From: Lachnospiraceae bacterium UBA3762
GTDB taxonomy: Bacteria; Bacillota; Clostridia; Lachnospirales; Lachnospiraceae
DNA: 52,567 bases
Assembly (NCBI GenBank): GCA_002371615.1
Contig: DFGA01000037.1
Span: 1 to 52,567 of the forward strand
Direction of reading: 5' to 3'
Below the pieces are notes generated by a model that saw only the letters and a program-made list of their open reading frames with translations, did not search any database and was not told where the DNA came from. Both the position numbers and the translations under genes were made by a program. Positions 41,206 to 50,330 of this stretch are shown here, piece by piece. Positions within the stretch are counted from its first letter, which is position 1; each line of letters opens with the position of its first letter.

Positions 41206-42227
41206 CACCTTTCCTCAAAATGGCTACCTGTTATATTGTTGTGATATTCGATCAGTTCTGTAAGCATCGGCTGCATCGCTTCTATCTCGCTCTTCTTCTG
41301 TGTTTCGATCCCGAAGCGGCCGCCGTCATCGTATTCAACGTATATGTCAACGTAATCATCTTCCGAATCAGGCTCACTGTAGTCGGGCCGCCGGTCCCCG
41401 AAGCCGAAATATCCGTTTTCGTGATTGTCATATACTCCGGAGCTGAAATTATAGACGCTGTACTCATACCTGAATACGAGATCATACTTTGCCAGTATTT
41501 TTGTAACCTTTTCATAGTAATCATCCGGAAGCGTATAGACATATTCTCCGTCCGTATTTTTCAGCACGGTGGAAAAATCACATTTCTCCTCTCCGTTCTC
41601 ATACACCGTAATGCCAAAGCGCGTTGCCTTTGCGGTGTATTTATCGGGGTAGAGCGCATCAATCCCGTTATCGGAAAACCACTTTGCAAACACATCATAT
41701 ATATCGCATTCCCACTCCGAATACGGCTCATTATCGATGGTAAACTTAAGCTCCTCGCCCGTATCGTAGGTTGCTGAAAACTCGCAGGGACTCCCGAACT
41801 CGGGATCGATGCCGGCAGTGATACTGTACTTCCCGTTCCTTGATACGAGGTTATAGTCTCTTATCACCTTTTGAAGAGACTGCAGCAGTTCATCATCTGC
41901 CGGATGGCGTGCGCCCGAGACATGCTTGTATGCGGTAAGAATGCCACTGTCATCTTCTTTTATCTCAAATTCAAAATCATGTGAGCCTTTTTCTTCTCTG
42001 TTACCCTTCCACCTGTAGGGAAGAGATATGTTTGTATAAACACCTACAACATTATCAGAGCCGATCTCCTTCGGTGCATCCGGATCCGTTTTGTTCGTTA
42101 TGGTGCCGCTCTCTATAGGCTCGTCGATAACATATTCGGGCTTTGGCGCCCCGGATGATGCACAGGCACTAAGCACCATTGATATAAGTACGGGTATTAT
42201 GATCGCCATCGCAGTCATTCTGGACAT
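41205..42227 (-). CDS. Predicted surface lipoprotein
   Basis: A 340-aa lipoprotein with lipobox VLSACASS. The mature part starts with a short Pro/Glu segment and NKTDPDAPKEIG, then two beta-rich halves with similar elements (GILTAYKHVSGARHPADDEL with LQKVIRDYNLVSRNG, and RFGITVYENGEEKCDF with YEKVTKILAKYDLVFRYEY), which suggests an internal duplication. The C-terminus ends in the sequence PMLTELIEYHNNITG. GGGAGGG lies five bases before the ATG. Function unknown. Confidence 0.82.
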   Translation of the reverse strand: MSRMTAMAIIIPVLISMVLSACASSGAPKPEYVIDEPIESGTITNKTDPDAPKEIGSDNVVGVYTNISLPYRWKGNREEKGSHDFEFEIKEDDSGILTAYKHVSGARHPADDELLQSLQKVIRDYNLVSRNGKYSITAGIDPEFGSPCEFSATYDTGEELKFTIDNEPYSEWECDIYDVFAKWFSDNGIDALYPDKYTAKATRFGITVYENGEEKCDFSTVLKNTDGEYVYTLPDDYYEKVTKILAKYDLVFRYEYSVYNFSSGVYDNHENGYFGFGDRRPDYSEPDSEDDYVDIYVEYDDGGRFGIETQKKSEIEAMQPMLTELIEYHNNITGSHFEER

Positions 42228-42241
42228 AAGATCCCTCCCTG

Positions 42242-44407
42242 TCAGCCCGGGAAACTTAAGTTATCAAACAGATCAATGAGGAGGTTGCTCTTAAATCCGT
42301 AGTTGCCCGATATGCTGTATCTGCCATTCTCATCTTCTCCGATGTTTATGCGGAAGATCCCGAAGGCCACATCATCCTTGCCGTCGACGAACACATCTAT
42401 GTAGTTCTCGCCATCGGTCCTGAACAGTATTATACGGTCTCCTTTTTCTATTTCAGTTGTCATCACATTATCGCCGTTGTCATTTACCGCCATGGCGGGA
42501 ATATCAAACTTTGCCCTGATCGGGGAATCCGGATTATAATCATAGTATTTAAACTCCCCTATACGCTCGGGCATCCCGTCGACGCCTAAACGGCATTTGG
42601 CGCTTACCCACTGTGTGCCGAGCTTTTGCTCAAAGCCTCCGACGTAAAATTCCCCGGGATCCTGCGGATTCACATCCATCGGCTCACCGCCGGCATATGT
42701 AAGATCAGACATGGTGAAGAATATGCATCCGCACTCACCGACAAATGAAAGTTTGCCGTTTTCATATTTATACACACTGGTTCCTTCATAACCGTTATCC
42801 AGATCCCACTGCATGTACAGATACTGACCGTCGGATGTGGTAAACCAAGCACACTTCAGTCCGGAACCGGCATATCCGTCAAGGCCGTCCTTTATTGTTA
42901 TCTTATCTTCACCGGCAAGAACATTCACCTTTTCGATCCATTCGTTCTCATCCGCGATCATCTTGAACTTCACCGTCTCCTCGCTTCCATCACCGTCAAG
43001 GTCAACTGTTATCTTTGCGCTCTCATTCTCTTCTATTTCAAAACACTTAACGCTGCCTGCTGCTTTCTTCTTTGAATCATTCTTTGAGGATGATTTTCCT
43101 CCATCCACAAGATCATTTCCGGAATACGTATGAAGTTCTATCCGGCCTGATATCGGCGCAGGATCATAATTCTCATCATAGCCCGTATCATCGGATTTCG
43201 TTATGACCTCCGCGATAAGCGTGCCGCTTGCGGCATCAAGGATACTCTTTTGTGAATGCTCTGATATGATATCCTCCCACTCGACGTTTATACCGCTCTT
43301 GCGCATCTGCTTTGCAAAATCCGTATCCTCCATATCCGAGCCGGCATACTGTGCATGTGTTGATACGTCGAACGCACTGCCGTCATACGTAAGGGCAAAA
43401 AAGTTCAGATAAGCTCCGTCAGCTCCCGGATACATCGTGTTATATGTCATCATCCCGATCACAGGCGTGCCGTCATCGTTATATGAGAATACATATGTAT
43501 CGCCGTGATCAGATGACAGAACTTCGTCAGCACCTATAAAAAGATCCATCAATGCAATATCGATATCATCCTCATATACCGACAGATTCAGACTCGAATC
43601 TTCGCCACGGCCGGCAAGAGATACAACGAGCATCTCATCCTCGCCGTCACCGTCAAGATCCTGTATCGAGCACTCAAAGCTTCCGAATACTTCCGGCGGA
43701 TACTCGCTTGTATATCCCCATTCTTCAGCCGGTGTCCTTGTGTAATCACCCGTCAGGCTCTTTGCGAGTCCCAACTCAGATCCTGCATAGTCCAGGAACG
43801 TTTTATGAGCATCGGTTTCTGTCTCAGCCGCAGCCTGCGAACTGTCTTTTCCAAACATTGCCGCCCAGTAAAATCTTCCGTCATCATTTTCATATATGGC
43901 GATGGCACACTTTGTAAAACCGGGATAAATAAAGTTCTCACGGTCGGGCGGATTGTTAAGCCACGCGGCCATTGCCTCTGATGCAGTCATACTGCCGCAG
44001 TAAATGTTCTCTCCCAGCGCATCGTCCGGTGCCGCCGTAAACCACTTTGATCCGTCAGGTCGGGTATGGTCATTGTCAAAAGCTGTTGCAATCTCTCTTG
44101 CTCTGTAACCGGCTCCCATCTCAAGCGCCATGTTCCACATAAGCGGGGGCAACCCCTGTTTTTCGCGCTCATCATTGAGTATCTCAAATGCATTAAGAAC
44201 CTCTTTTCGAAGTTCCTTTTCGCGGTCTATATCTCCGGAAGGATCGATCACCGTATCCGGGCCATCGATCATTTCGTACGGAACTATCTCATCCCGATAC
44301 GCCCTTGTGCTTGAAAACTGCTCCTTATCCGAGCAGCCGCTAAGGAGGGCTAATGATATTACGGACAATACTATGCAGCTTAATTTAACTGCTGAAACAA
44401 TTCTCAT
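42242..44407 (-). CDS. CAP-domain (SCP/PR1-like) lipoprotein with a C-terminal multi-domain region
   Basis: A 721-aa lipoprotein with lipobox LLSGCSDK. The CAP domain lies at about 65-190: LNDEREKQGLPPLMW, DNDHTRPDGSKWF (His/Asp), ALGENIYCG with Glu, AMAAWLNNPPDRENF and FYWAAMFG. These keep the usual His and Glu sites. The next part (230-400) has a DLDGDGEDEM calcium-type loop and resembles lipoprotein beta modules. A second DLDGDGSEE loop occurs near 470. Ca-binding and carbohydrate or lipid binding at the surface are possible; the function is not known. GGAGG lies seven bases before the ATG. Confidence 0.88.
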   Translation of the reverse strand: MRIVSAVKLSCIVLSVISLALLSGCSDKEQFSSTRAYRDEIVPYEMIDGPDTVIDPSGDIDREKELRKEVLNAFEILNDEREKQGLPPLMWNMALEMGAGYRAREIATAFDNDHTRPDGSKWFTAAPDDALGENIYCGSMTASEAMAAWLNNPPDRENFIYPGFTKCAIAIYENDDGRFYWAAMFGKDSSQAAAETETDAHKTFLDYAGSELGLAKSLTGDYTRTPAEEWGYTSEYPPEVFGSFECSIQDLDGDGEDEMLVVSLAGRGEDSSLNLSVYEDDIDIALMDLFIGADEVLSSDHGDTYVFSYNDDGTPVIGMMTYNTMYPGADGAYLNFFALTYDGSAFDVSTHAQYAGSDMEDTDFAKQMRKSGINVEWEDIISEHSQKSILDAASGTLIAEVITKSDDTGYDENYDPAPISGRIELHTYSGNDLVDGGKSSSKNDSKKKAAGSVKCFEIEENESAKITVDLDGDGSEETVKFKMIADENEWIEKVNVLAGEDKITIKDGLDGYAGSGLKCAWFTTSDGQYLYMQWDLDNGYEGTSVYKYENGKLSFVGECGCIFFTMSDLTYAGGEPMDVNPQDPGEFYVGGFEQKLGTQWVSAKCRLGVDGMPERIGEFKYYDYNPDSPIRAKFDIPAMAVNDNGDNVMTTEIEKGDRIILFRTDGENYIDVFVDGKDDVAFGIFRINIGEDENGRYSISGNYGFKSNLLIDLFDNLSFPG

Positions 44408-44432
44408 GTGCGTTCCTCCACTTATTAAATGT

Positions 44433-44459
44433 TGTCAAAAAGAACCGTCCCTTTTGACA
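44433..44459. repeat. REP-like palindrome with a conserved GGGACGGTTC core
   Basis: TGTCAAAA (44433-44440) and TTTTGACA (44452-44459) enclose AGAACCGTCCC. On the minus strand it reads TGTCAAAAGGGACGGTTCTT then TTTGACA. I recall this core as a dispersed palindrome in clostridial genomes. It lies between two lipoprotein genes of one operon and could tune the mRNA. Confidence 0.6.
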
Positions 44460-44470
44460 CCTTTTTGATA

Positions 44471-46681
44471 CTACGGGGTGTATACCTCATATGCGTATAC
44501 AATCTCGCCGTCTTTGTTAAGGTACAGCTGCATCAGGCGGGTGTTGTCAGGCGACTGCTCTCCCATATAAGAGTCAAGGTCGTATGAGAAGCAGAGCTTG
44601 TGAACCTTATCCTTCGGATACTGGATATAAAAGGGTGTATAGCTCTTATCGGCCAAACGGTACTCGTTAAATTCCTTATTGCTCTCACTGACCATGATCA
44701 CTTCCTTTGCAAGAACGGTTCCGTCCCCAGGCGTCTGCATCTCACAAAGTATCGAGCGTATGGCACCGGCTCCCTCTCCTGCCGAAGACAGCTTCTCATC
44801 CTTGCCGGTAAGTGCCAGCGACGAAATATAGTAAGTTCCGATCCCGGCATCGGGATACGACTTGCTTCTTTTGCTGCTGTCGGTCTCGATTATGTAAGCA
44901 TACACATATGACGTATCCGCTTCATAGCCGCGCACGACGGTAAATCGCCCGCTGCAGCTGATGTTGCCGCCTTCGCCGGCCGGATACCAGACTGCGTAAT
45001 CGGAATAGTTACCACTTATGATCATCTTCCAATAGTCCGTGTCATATGCATCCTTCGGAGATGTAATATATACATCATCCTTAGCGGGAGCGTCCTTGCC
45101 GTAGATCTTCTTCAGGCTGTCATATACGAACGTGTCGGCATCATTATATTCATCATAATCCTTCGATGTCTTAAAACACGTGCTGATCACGCGAAATGAT
45201 CCGTCGTCGTTCCCGTCAACATAGTAATAACCGTCACTGTTCTTTGTACTCTTTTCATTATGAAGCCCGGGAAGCTGAACCGTGTTGACAAGATATGTTT
45301 TGTTCTTCTCCGATCTGTTTTGGGAATAGAATGCCTGATCTTCCATCGTGTTAAGAAGCGCCGCAAAGGGAAGTTCTTCGGGAACATCCCTTATATAATC
45401 AAAGTCAGATCCCACGTAACATCCGAATCCCACAGATGAGAGCCATTGCTGCTCTTCTTCCGTAAATACCTGCGTTACGACACCGGCGTCACAAAAGATC
45501 AGAGCATCCTCTCTGCCTGTAAGGCCTTCAAGACCGTATGGCTCGGTGTAGATGTGACGTACACCGTCTATGATCTCCTCCGTCCCCGGCTTGTGTTCAC
45601 AGTTCATCTCATCTATTATCAGCTTATAGATAAGTGGTCCTCCGGTGAGTATCTTCTTGTTGAACCTGCCGGTAAAATCGCATTCGTAGCGCGTTCCATT
45701 CTCATATCCGCTTCCGGTATCACCCATGTCATCATCACAATACAGTCCCGAAAATGTTCCGTCGGGATTAACTGAAAGCTCAGTCGCCCAGCCTCCGGCA
45801 CCGCTTGAGAATATGAACTGCCAGTCCGACATCGCCTCAAACACTTCATCGGGATCACACCGGTATATATCCTCCGTAAGCTCAGGTACGTCCCCGTCTG
45901 ACTGTTTATTATCTTCTGAAGAATTCTTTGTCTTCTCTTCATCCGGACAGTTGGAATCGTATGTTGCCAGAACCTTCGTCTCGTCTATGAATTCCGGGCC
46001 GCCTTGGCTTGTTTTTTTGTAAAAATCATCCTCCGAATACTGTCTGACGTGGAGTCGCGCCTTCTTGCCAAGAGCCGATATGTCGGCATTTCTGAACATA
46101 TCCATGTCACAGTCCTCGGAAACATCGACATAATAGGTCATTTCATAATCGCTGCCAAAGAACACATCCTTTACAAAGCTTTCGTTGGTCTCCTCATCGC
46201 CCGGAAGCATTTTTGAAAGCGTGATATCACCGAAAGAGTTATCACCATCTTTGTAAGGAAGCGTCAGAAAACCCAAGAGCGTAAAGTTCATTTTGTACGC
46301 GTCCTCAAACTGCTCATAGAAGAGTTTCCTGCCGTAGCTGTCAACTTCATCCCAATTATGATCCGTATAGACCTCGCCCGTTTTGGTGTTCACATACACG
46401 GAATAGTTCTTATGATTCTTACTATCCTTGAATTTCCCCTCTGCCCAGTCGGTAAGATACAGTTTCGGGTTCCCTTCAGTCTGCCGGTCAAGCACACAAA
46501 AATCTCTTTTTGAAATATAAGCATCAGGTGCATATTCATCCGTATATTTCTCGGTAAGAGCCACCGCCGCATTTATCTGCGCCTTTTCCTCCTTGTCCGT
46601 ATAGCCCTTAGGAAAACATGCACAGAGTATGCATGTAGAAAGTGCGACTGCAAAGACTGTAATCAGTTTAGACTTCTTCAT
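44471..46681 (-). CDS. Predicted surface lipoprotein, large
   Basis: A 736-aa lipoprotein with lipobox LCACFPKG. N-terminal part (30-230) with RDFCVLDRQTEGNPKLYLTD and YSVYVNTKTGEVYTDHNWDE looks like a PepSY-like or DUF-type module. A Ser/Asp/Glu linker (245-265) follows. The middle (270-420) contains AMSDWQFIFSSGAGGWATEL and DGTFSGLYCDDD, a form close to the beta modules of the neighbouring 46683-48482 protein. The end is beta-rich. The start lies one base after the stop of the upstream gene. Function unknown. Confidence 0.82.
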   Translation of the reverse strand: MKKSKLITVFAVALSTCILCACFPKGYTDKEEKAQINAAVALTEKYTDEYAPDAYISKRDFCVLDRQTEGNPKLYLTDWAEGKFKDSKNHKNYSVYVNTKTGEVYTDHNWDEVDSYGRKLFYEQFEDAYKMNFTLLGFLTLPYKDGDNSFGDITLSKMLPGDEETNESFVKDVFFGSDYEMTYYVDVSEDCDMDMFRNADISALGKKARLHVRQYSEDDFYKKTSQGGPEFIDETKVLATYDSNCPDEEKTKNSSEDNKQSDGDVPELTEDIYRCDPDEVFEAMSDWQFIFSSGAGGWATELSVNPDGTFSGLYCDDDMGDTGSGYENGTRYECDFTGRFNKKILTGGPLIYKLIIDEMNCEHKPGTEEIIDGVRHIYTEPYGLEGLTGREDALIFCDAGVVTQVFTEEEQQWLSSVGFGCYVGSDFDYIRDVPEELPFAALLNTMEDQAFYSQNRSEKNKTYLVNTVQLPGLHNEKSTKNSDGYYYVDGNDDGSFRVISTCFKTSKDYDEYNDADTFVYDSLKKIYGKDAPAKDDVYITSPKDAYDTDYWKMIISGNYSDYAVWYPAGEGGNISCSGRFTVVRGYEADTSYVYAYIIETDSSKRSKSYPDAGIGTYYISSLALTGKDEKLSSAGEGAGAIRSILCEMQTPGDGTVLAKEVIMVSESNKEFNEYRLADKSYTPFYIQYPKDKVHKLCFSYDLDSYMGEQSPDNTRLMQLYLNKDGEIVYAYEVYTP

Positions 46682-46682
46682 T

Positions 46683-48482
46683 TCATTCTACCTTTCTGTA
46701 TTTGACTGTATATGTTCCCGTTGATGTGCCGTCATAATGATACAACCAGAACATCTTCAGTACGTTATGAGAAAGAGTGCACACTCCGCCTCTGAGCGGA
46801 TCTTCATCATCACTGTAATATACATATGCGTAATCGTTATCCATGTATTCATCAGCCTCTCCCCTGTGAAGCTGCCGCTTTCGGCTGATCTTTCCTGTTT
46901 TACTGTCTTTTAAATATGTCACGGCGCTTCCGTCTTCATTAAACCTTATCATCTCGGGATTACCGCCTACATCCTGTTCGCTTCCCTCAACATTCAGATA
47001 GAAGGCTTCCCATTCTCCCACGAGACGGCTGTAGTCGATATCGCCCTTATCCCAGCCGGATGAATACAGATTGTCACTGAGCATATGCGAAGGAAATCCG
47101 CCCTGATTCAGATGGTCATCATCAAATCTAAGACAACTAAATCTGACACCTGTCAGATCGTAAGCCCTGTGAAATCCTGCATCCTCTTCTTCATTATGTT
47201 TTCCGTCAAGCTCGATAAAGCAGGCAATATCATCCGCAAAATATGCGCCGTCAACAACTGCGGTTATGTACTTTCTTTCCTCACCGGGATCGGAAATATA
47301 ATCATTTCTTATCAGCATTTCATTCCCGTCTTCATCAGTACACATCAGATCGCCGAAATATCTCTCTGACAGATACACCTCATTCGATCCGTGGGCAGAA
47401 AGCTTCGCTCTGCCCTTTTTATCAACTGTTACCTCAGGGTATGTGTGATCATACTTCGCACTTGTAAGGTCGCTGTCAAGCTCCTTCATGCTGTCCTCTG
47501 CCCCTGCAGTAAACTCAAATACCGCCCATGCAACAACTGCATCCGCTGTACCGTCACGGTAGGTTGCGGTAATAAATCCACCGTCATCAGATCCCAAAAC
47601 CTCTTCGACCTGCGGAGAAAGAGTATATGTTTCCATGTCATAATGCCCGACCTGCCCCAGGATCACGAGCCTGCCGTTCTCATCATATGAGAACGCCTCC
47701 ACGATCATGCTTCCCGGTCTTGATGTGATACCGATCATGCTGTTTCCGACAAATCCGTATGCGCTGTAATGCCGGTCTTCTTCTCCATCATCCGCAGGAG
47801 AACCGATCTTTGAATCCCCGTTGTACAGAACCGGTATCAGGTCATCCCGGTCCTCCGGCTCGGTGCTTACCGATATCAGCCTGCCGTCAGCGGAAACGCC
47901 TGTAATAACGGCAGGAAGATAATCCTCATCTATATTGCCGTCCTCATCTATAAGGATTGTCGAAGGCACTCCGTCAGTATATGATGCGATACATATCCCC
48001 CACTGTGTGACATACAGTGGTCCTGTCCCGTAAACTTCACAGACCTCAACCTCCTCATCGGTATCAAGATCAAGAAATTTAAGTGTTGAAGGCTGTGCTG
48101 CGCTTACCTCATCGATATACAAACCTCCAAGGGTTGTTGCCGCCAGTGAGCGCGTATTATAGACTCTGAAATATATACGGTTGCCTGCCCGGACAAATGC
48201 GCCCCCGTTATTCTCAACCGTGCCATCGGCAAATGCTCTCGCGAATAATCCGGCCATCTTCCCTTCGGTCGGATCATCCTTCTGCTCTTTTGAGGATAAT
48301 TTCTCCTGTGGCTCCCCGGACTCTTCGGAAGAGACCACGTTCTCTTCCATTTTCTTCTTCAGTTCATCAAGCCTGCCCTTACCGGTATCTTTGTTTGCCG
48401 CGCACGCGCACAGCGTCACTGCCATCATTACCGAAATGATCAAAATGCAACGTTTTACTGTCATACTCATAGATTTTTTCAC
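46683..48482 (-). CDS. Predicted surface lipoprotein, large
   Basis: A 599-aa lipoprotein with lipobox TLCACAAN. An acidic linker (35-70) is followed by a beta-propeller-like region (80-470) with repeated short strands (GNRIYFRVYNTRS, LKFLDLDTDEEVEVCEVYG, GICIASYTDGVPSTILIDED, SMIVEAFSYDENGRLV). The C-terminal domain (500-599) starts LVGEWEAFYLNVEGSEQD and has RFNEDGSAVTYLKD, a lipocalin-like unit shared with other proteins here. The GTG at 48482 overlaps the regulator stop by four bases; an ATG at 48473 is equally possible. Confidence 0.82.
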   Translation of the reverse strand: MKKSMSMTVKRCILIISVMMAVTLCACAANKDTGKGRLDELKKKMEENVVSSEESGEPQEKLSSKEQKDDPTEGKMAGLFARAFADGTVENNGGAFVRAGNRIYFRVYNTRSLAATTLGGLYIDEVSAAQPSTLKFLDLDTDEEVEVCEVYGTGPLYVTQWGICIASYTDGVPSTILIDEDGNIDEDYLPAVITGVSADGRLISVSTEPEDRDDLIPVLYNGDSKIGSPADDGEEDRHYSAYGFVGNSMIGITSRPGSMIVEAFSYDENGRLVILGQVGHYDMETYTLSPQVEEVLGSDDGGFITATYRDGTADAVVAWAVFEFTAGAEDSMKELDSDLTSAKYDHTYPEVTVDKKGRAKLSAHGSNEVYLSERYFGDLMCTDEDGNEMLIRNDYISDPGEERKYITAVVDGAYFADDIACFIELDGKHNEEEDAGFHRAYDLTGVRFSCLRFDDDHLNQGGFPSHMLSDNLYSSGWDKGDIDYSRLVGEWEAFYLNVEGSEQDVGGNPEMIRFNEDGSAVTYLKDSKTGKISRKRQLHRGEADEYMDNDYAYVYYSDDEDPLRGGVCTLSHNVLKMFWLYHYDGTSTGTYTVKYRKVE

Positions 48483-49111
48483 TCACTTTCCGGGATCACT
48501 AGACCTTCGAGCCTGGCCTTAATGGCCAGTTCCGTTCTGTTGGCAAATCCGGTCTTAGCCAGCATGTTTGATATGTGGGTTCTGACCGTTGTCGGACTGA
48601 TAAAGAGCTTGTCCCCGATCTCGACATTGCTCGCACCCTTGGTAAGCTCACGCAATACATCAAGCTCCGCCGCCGTAAGATCGGTGCTGGTAATATTTCC
48701 GAGCGTTACAACCGGAGTTGAATCAGGGTATACTCTCTTCCCCTCCATCGTGTGTCTCATTACCGTAAGTATCTCCTCGCTGTCCGCTTCTTTATACCAG
48801 AAGCTGTCAACTCCGGCCGACTTTGCTTTGTCGATAAACGACACCTCCGGCATGGAAGTCGTGATAACGATCTTTACCTGCGGATGACTCTTTTTGATCC
48901 GCGCTGCTGCCTCAAGACCGTTGGAACGGTCCTGCATGATAACATCCATCAGGATGATATCGGGGCAGTTCCTGTCACAGTACATATGTGCGACCGAAGC
49001 GCTCTCGACCGAATACAGCAGTTCGAAATCGTCCGAATTATCCACGATCATCTCGAACAGCCGCCTTGCTATCGCCTGGTCTTCGACTATCATTACTTTA
49101 TATGTTTTCAT
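48479..49111 (-). CDS. NarL/LuxR-family response regulator
   Basis: A 210-aa regulator. Receiver domain 1-120 with MIVEDQAIARRLFE, IILMDVIMQDRSNGLE (phosphoacceptor Asp about 55), VITTSMPE and DSFWYKEAD (Lys). LuxR-type helix-turn-helix 145-205: LTAAELDVLRELTKGASNVE, ISPTTVRTHISNMLAKTGF. I chose the ATG at 49111 because AGGA precedes it by six bases and the receiver starts there. The gene overlaps the kinase by 14 bp and the next lipoprotein by 4 bp. The TACA-WW-TGTA dyads upstream of both units are candidate binding sites. Confidence 0.92.
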   Translation of the reverse strand: MKTYKVMIVEDQAIARRLFEMIVDNSDDFELLYSVESASVAHMYCDRNCPDIILMDVIMQDRSNGLEAAARIKKSHPQVKIVITTSMPEVSFIDKAKSAGVDSFWYKEADSEEILTVMRHTMEGKRVYPDSTPVVTLGNITSTDLTAAELDVLRELTKGASNVEIGDKLFISPTTVRTHISNMLAKTGFANRTELAIKARLEGLVIPESE

Positions 49112-50330
49112 ATTCATTCCTTTTGACATCCGGCAATGTGAGCAGGAGCACGAACTGCGGGCTGCTTGTTATGTGCATACCGGCGCCGCGCCTCTCTGCC
49201 AGATGCCTTAAATATGACAGGCCTCCGGTTTCCGTGATCGTGCCACGAGGCGCCTCTCCGTTATTGGTAAACCGCACGGCCTTCTCGCTGTTATCATTAA
49301 CATATGATCTGATATAAAGGGTGTCGCCCTTTGCATGGCGGAATGTGTTTGTTATACACTCACGCATGGCAGCGGCGATCAGCTGTTTATCATCATCGTC
49401 TTCCGGAAGGTCGCCTGTTATCTCGACATTCACGCCAATATCAGAAGCGGCCTTAAGAACCGTCGCGTAATCATCGGGGCGATCACTGATCTTCTGCGCA
49501 TCGATCATTGATATGGCCGTGTTCATCAGTCCGAGAAGCTCCTTCTTGCCTATGTTGTCCGACATGTATGACCTGACACCGACGAGGGCTTTTCCAAGGT
49601 CATCGTGAATATTGACCTTTGTCTGCAATATCTCCTTCTCTATCGTAAGATCGGATATCGTATCATTTATCTCCAGAAGTCTCTTCTTCTGTCCTGCAAG
49701 GCGCTCGTTCCGCTCCCGGAGCTTGAGTCCGAGATTGTATTCTTCCGTGATATCATAAGCGATGATCTCATATGCGGGGCTTTTCAGAAATGAGCACCTG
49801 TTCCGTACTATCCTGTATATGTTGCCGCCAGGCATGCCAAGCACCTGTCCGGATCCCGAATCGTAATAGCGTGCACTGCCGAACGCCCTTGAGTTGACAA
49901 GGCAATCCCATAACAGCCTTCCGTCAGTGGCAAACCTGCCCGTAACTTCTCTTGCGATGTCATTCATTGCAGGATTCACAAATACCAGCCTGCCGTCCTC
50001 ATAGTAGTAACACAGCCCATCGGTCAGGCCGTCCAGACCGTCCTTGATTGATGCAAGCGAAATGTGCCTTTGCCTCCACAAATGAAGGTATACGATCAAC
50101 CCCGTCTCAATGACGGTAAGCGCCGCAAACAGAAATATCCACGTTCCGGAAAGCGGCATTTCGGATTCCATGACGCGCTCTACAGTCATCTGGAGCATCA
50201 GATAAAGTACCGCAACATTGACAAACATGAGGAACAGGTAGAACGTACGCCTCCGTTGTATGGCATCCGACATTATATAGAAGGCAGCCAGTGTCAGCAC
50301 AAGTATCCATGTTCCGAAAAAAATGTTCAT
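49098..50330 (-). CDS. NarX/DesK-like sensor histidine kinase
   Basis: A 410-aa kinase. Two or three membrane helices lie within 1-90 (TWILVLTLAAFYIM, TFYLFLMFVNVAVLYLML, TWIFLFAALTVIETGLIVYL). A PAS-like region (95-205) contains GLTDGLCYYYEDGRLVFVNP. The dimerization helix has KVNIHDDLGKALVGVRSY with the phosphoacceptor His in HDD. The ATPase has AMRECITNTFRHAKGD (N-box) and the GGLSYLRHLAERRGAG G-box. It would phosphorylate the LuxR-type regulator encoded next. It overlaps the 7TM gene by 4 bp and the regulator gene by 14 bp. Confidence 0.9.
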   Translation of the reverse strand: MNIFFGTWILVLTLAAFYIMSDAIQRRRTFYLFLMFVNVAVLYLMLQMTVERVMESEMPLSGTWIFLFAALTVIETGLIVYLHLWRQRHISLASIKDGLDGLTDGLCYYYEDGRLVFVNPAMNDIAREVTGRFATDGRLLWDCLVNSRAFGSARYYDSGSGQVLGMPGGNIYRIVRNRCSFLKSPAYEIIAYDITEEYNLGLKLRERNERLAGQKKRLLEINDTISDLTIEKEILQTKVNIHDDLGKALVGVRSYMSDNIGKKELLGLMNTAISMIDAQKISDRPDDYATVLKAASDIGVNVEITGDLPEDDDDKQLIAAAMRECITNTFRHAKGDTLYIRSYVNDNSEKAVRFTNNGEAPRGTITETGGLSYLRHLAERRGAGMHITSSPQFVLLLTLPDVKRNEYENI

